Below are positions 38,084 through 38,120 of a DNA stretch of 38,120 nt, piece after piece. Position numbers and translations under genes: made by a program. Source of the stretch: an uncultured Rhodospirillales bacterium (lineage in GTDB: Bacteria > Pseudomonadota > Alphaproteobacteria > Azospirillales > Azospirillaceae); NCBI GenBank assembly GCA_903856295.1, contig CAIOBP010000102.1, forward strand, positions 1 through 38,120, written 5' to 3'. The notes under the pieces were generated by a model. That model ran no database searches and was not told where the DNA came from. It saw nothing but the letters and a program-made list of their open reading frames with translations. The stretch's first letter is position 1. The number at the start of each line of letters is the position of its first letter.

Positions 38084-38120
38084 GGGGTCTGGGCCTCAAG
38101 GCCCCAGTGGGGTCCAGGGG
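38084..38120 (-). repeat. Modular palindromic intergenic repeat, copy 5 (cut by window end)
   Basis: Directly after the DHOD-like stop, the sequence GGGGTCTGGGCC-TCA-AGGCCCCAG followed by TGGGGTCCAGGGG matches the plus-strand order of copy 4. It contains the terminal CTGGGGCC/GGCCCCAG hairpin, slightly degenerate, and the start of the next one. The remainder lies outside the window. Confidence 0.75.

Overview
The window is high-GC, densely coded DNA that most resembles a free-living alphaproteobacterium of the Rhodospirillales. This rests on gene content: an aap general amino-acid transporter, an AmtB ammonium channel, a B12-dependent class II ribonucleotide reductase, B12-dependent methionine synthase, a phasin, pyruvate:ferredoxin oxidoreductase, a TIGR02302/DUF4175 protein, and an ArsR-methyltransferase fusion beside metF. 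The genus cannot be fixed from the sequence alone. I see no rRNA, tRNA, CRISPR array, transposase, integrase or phage gene. The region looks like chromosomal core with a few accessory touches.

Layout. (1) 128-4105, minus strand: aapJQMP, a complete ABC importer for L-amino acids. (2) 4249-4711, minus: two tandem Flp-type pilin genes with no export machinery nearby. (3) 5015-6523, minus: an AmtB channel with a signal peptide and a long Ala/Pro linker. (4) 6928-9201, minus: class II ribonucleotide reductase nrdJ, preceded by a perfect DnaA-box sequence. (5) 9484-12513, minus: ftsE-ftsX-DUF218-plsC, four genes joined by 4-bp ATGA overlaps, with a zinc-ribbon membrane protein diverging from ftsE at 12621. 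(6) 13627-15975, minus: a DUF4175 membrane protein, divergent from a chemoreceptor (16121-17800), which is followed by a trans-aconitate methyltransferase-like gene, a phasin and dnaE. (7) 22773-23165, minus: an unrecognised basic protein converging on dnaE. (8) 23327-30349, plus: a methionine block of ArsR-methyltransferase fusion, metF, an unknown exported protein, a DUF29 protein, metH and a small membrane protein. (9) 30467-32996: an MlaC-like periplasmic protein converging on a cytochrome b561, and a membrane-anchored TPR protein. (10) 33451-38081, plus: nifJ (pyruvate:ferredoxin oxidoreductase) and a dihydroorotate-dehydrogenase-like flavoprotein.

How the genes fit together. Nitrogen acquisition (aap, amtB), B12-dependent metabolism (nrdJ, metH), one-carbon/SAM metabolism (ArsR-methyltransferase, metF, metH), envelope and division (ftsEX, plsC, MlaC-like) and low-potential redox (nifJ plus a DHOD-like flavoprotein) sit side by side as small independent operons.

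The most distinctive non-coding signal is a family of modular palindromic repeats that begin GGTTTCCAAAGGCC. Four copies and one cut by the window edge fill gene-end intergenic spaces. The most notable coding anomaly is FtsE, where the Walker B aspartate is replaced by alanine. I did not find a clearly new multi-gene system. The best candidates for follow-up are the FtsE change, the repeat family, the unknown genes inside the methionine block, and the nifJ/DHOD-like pair.
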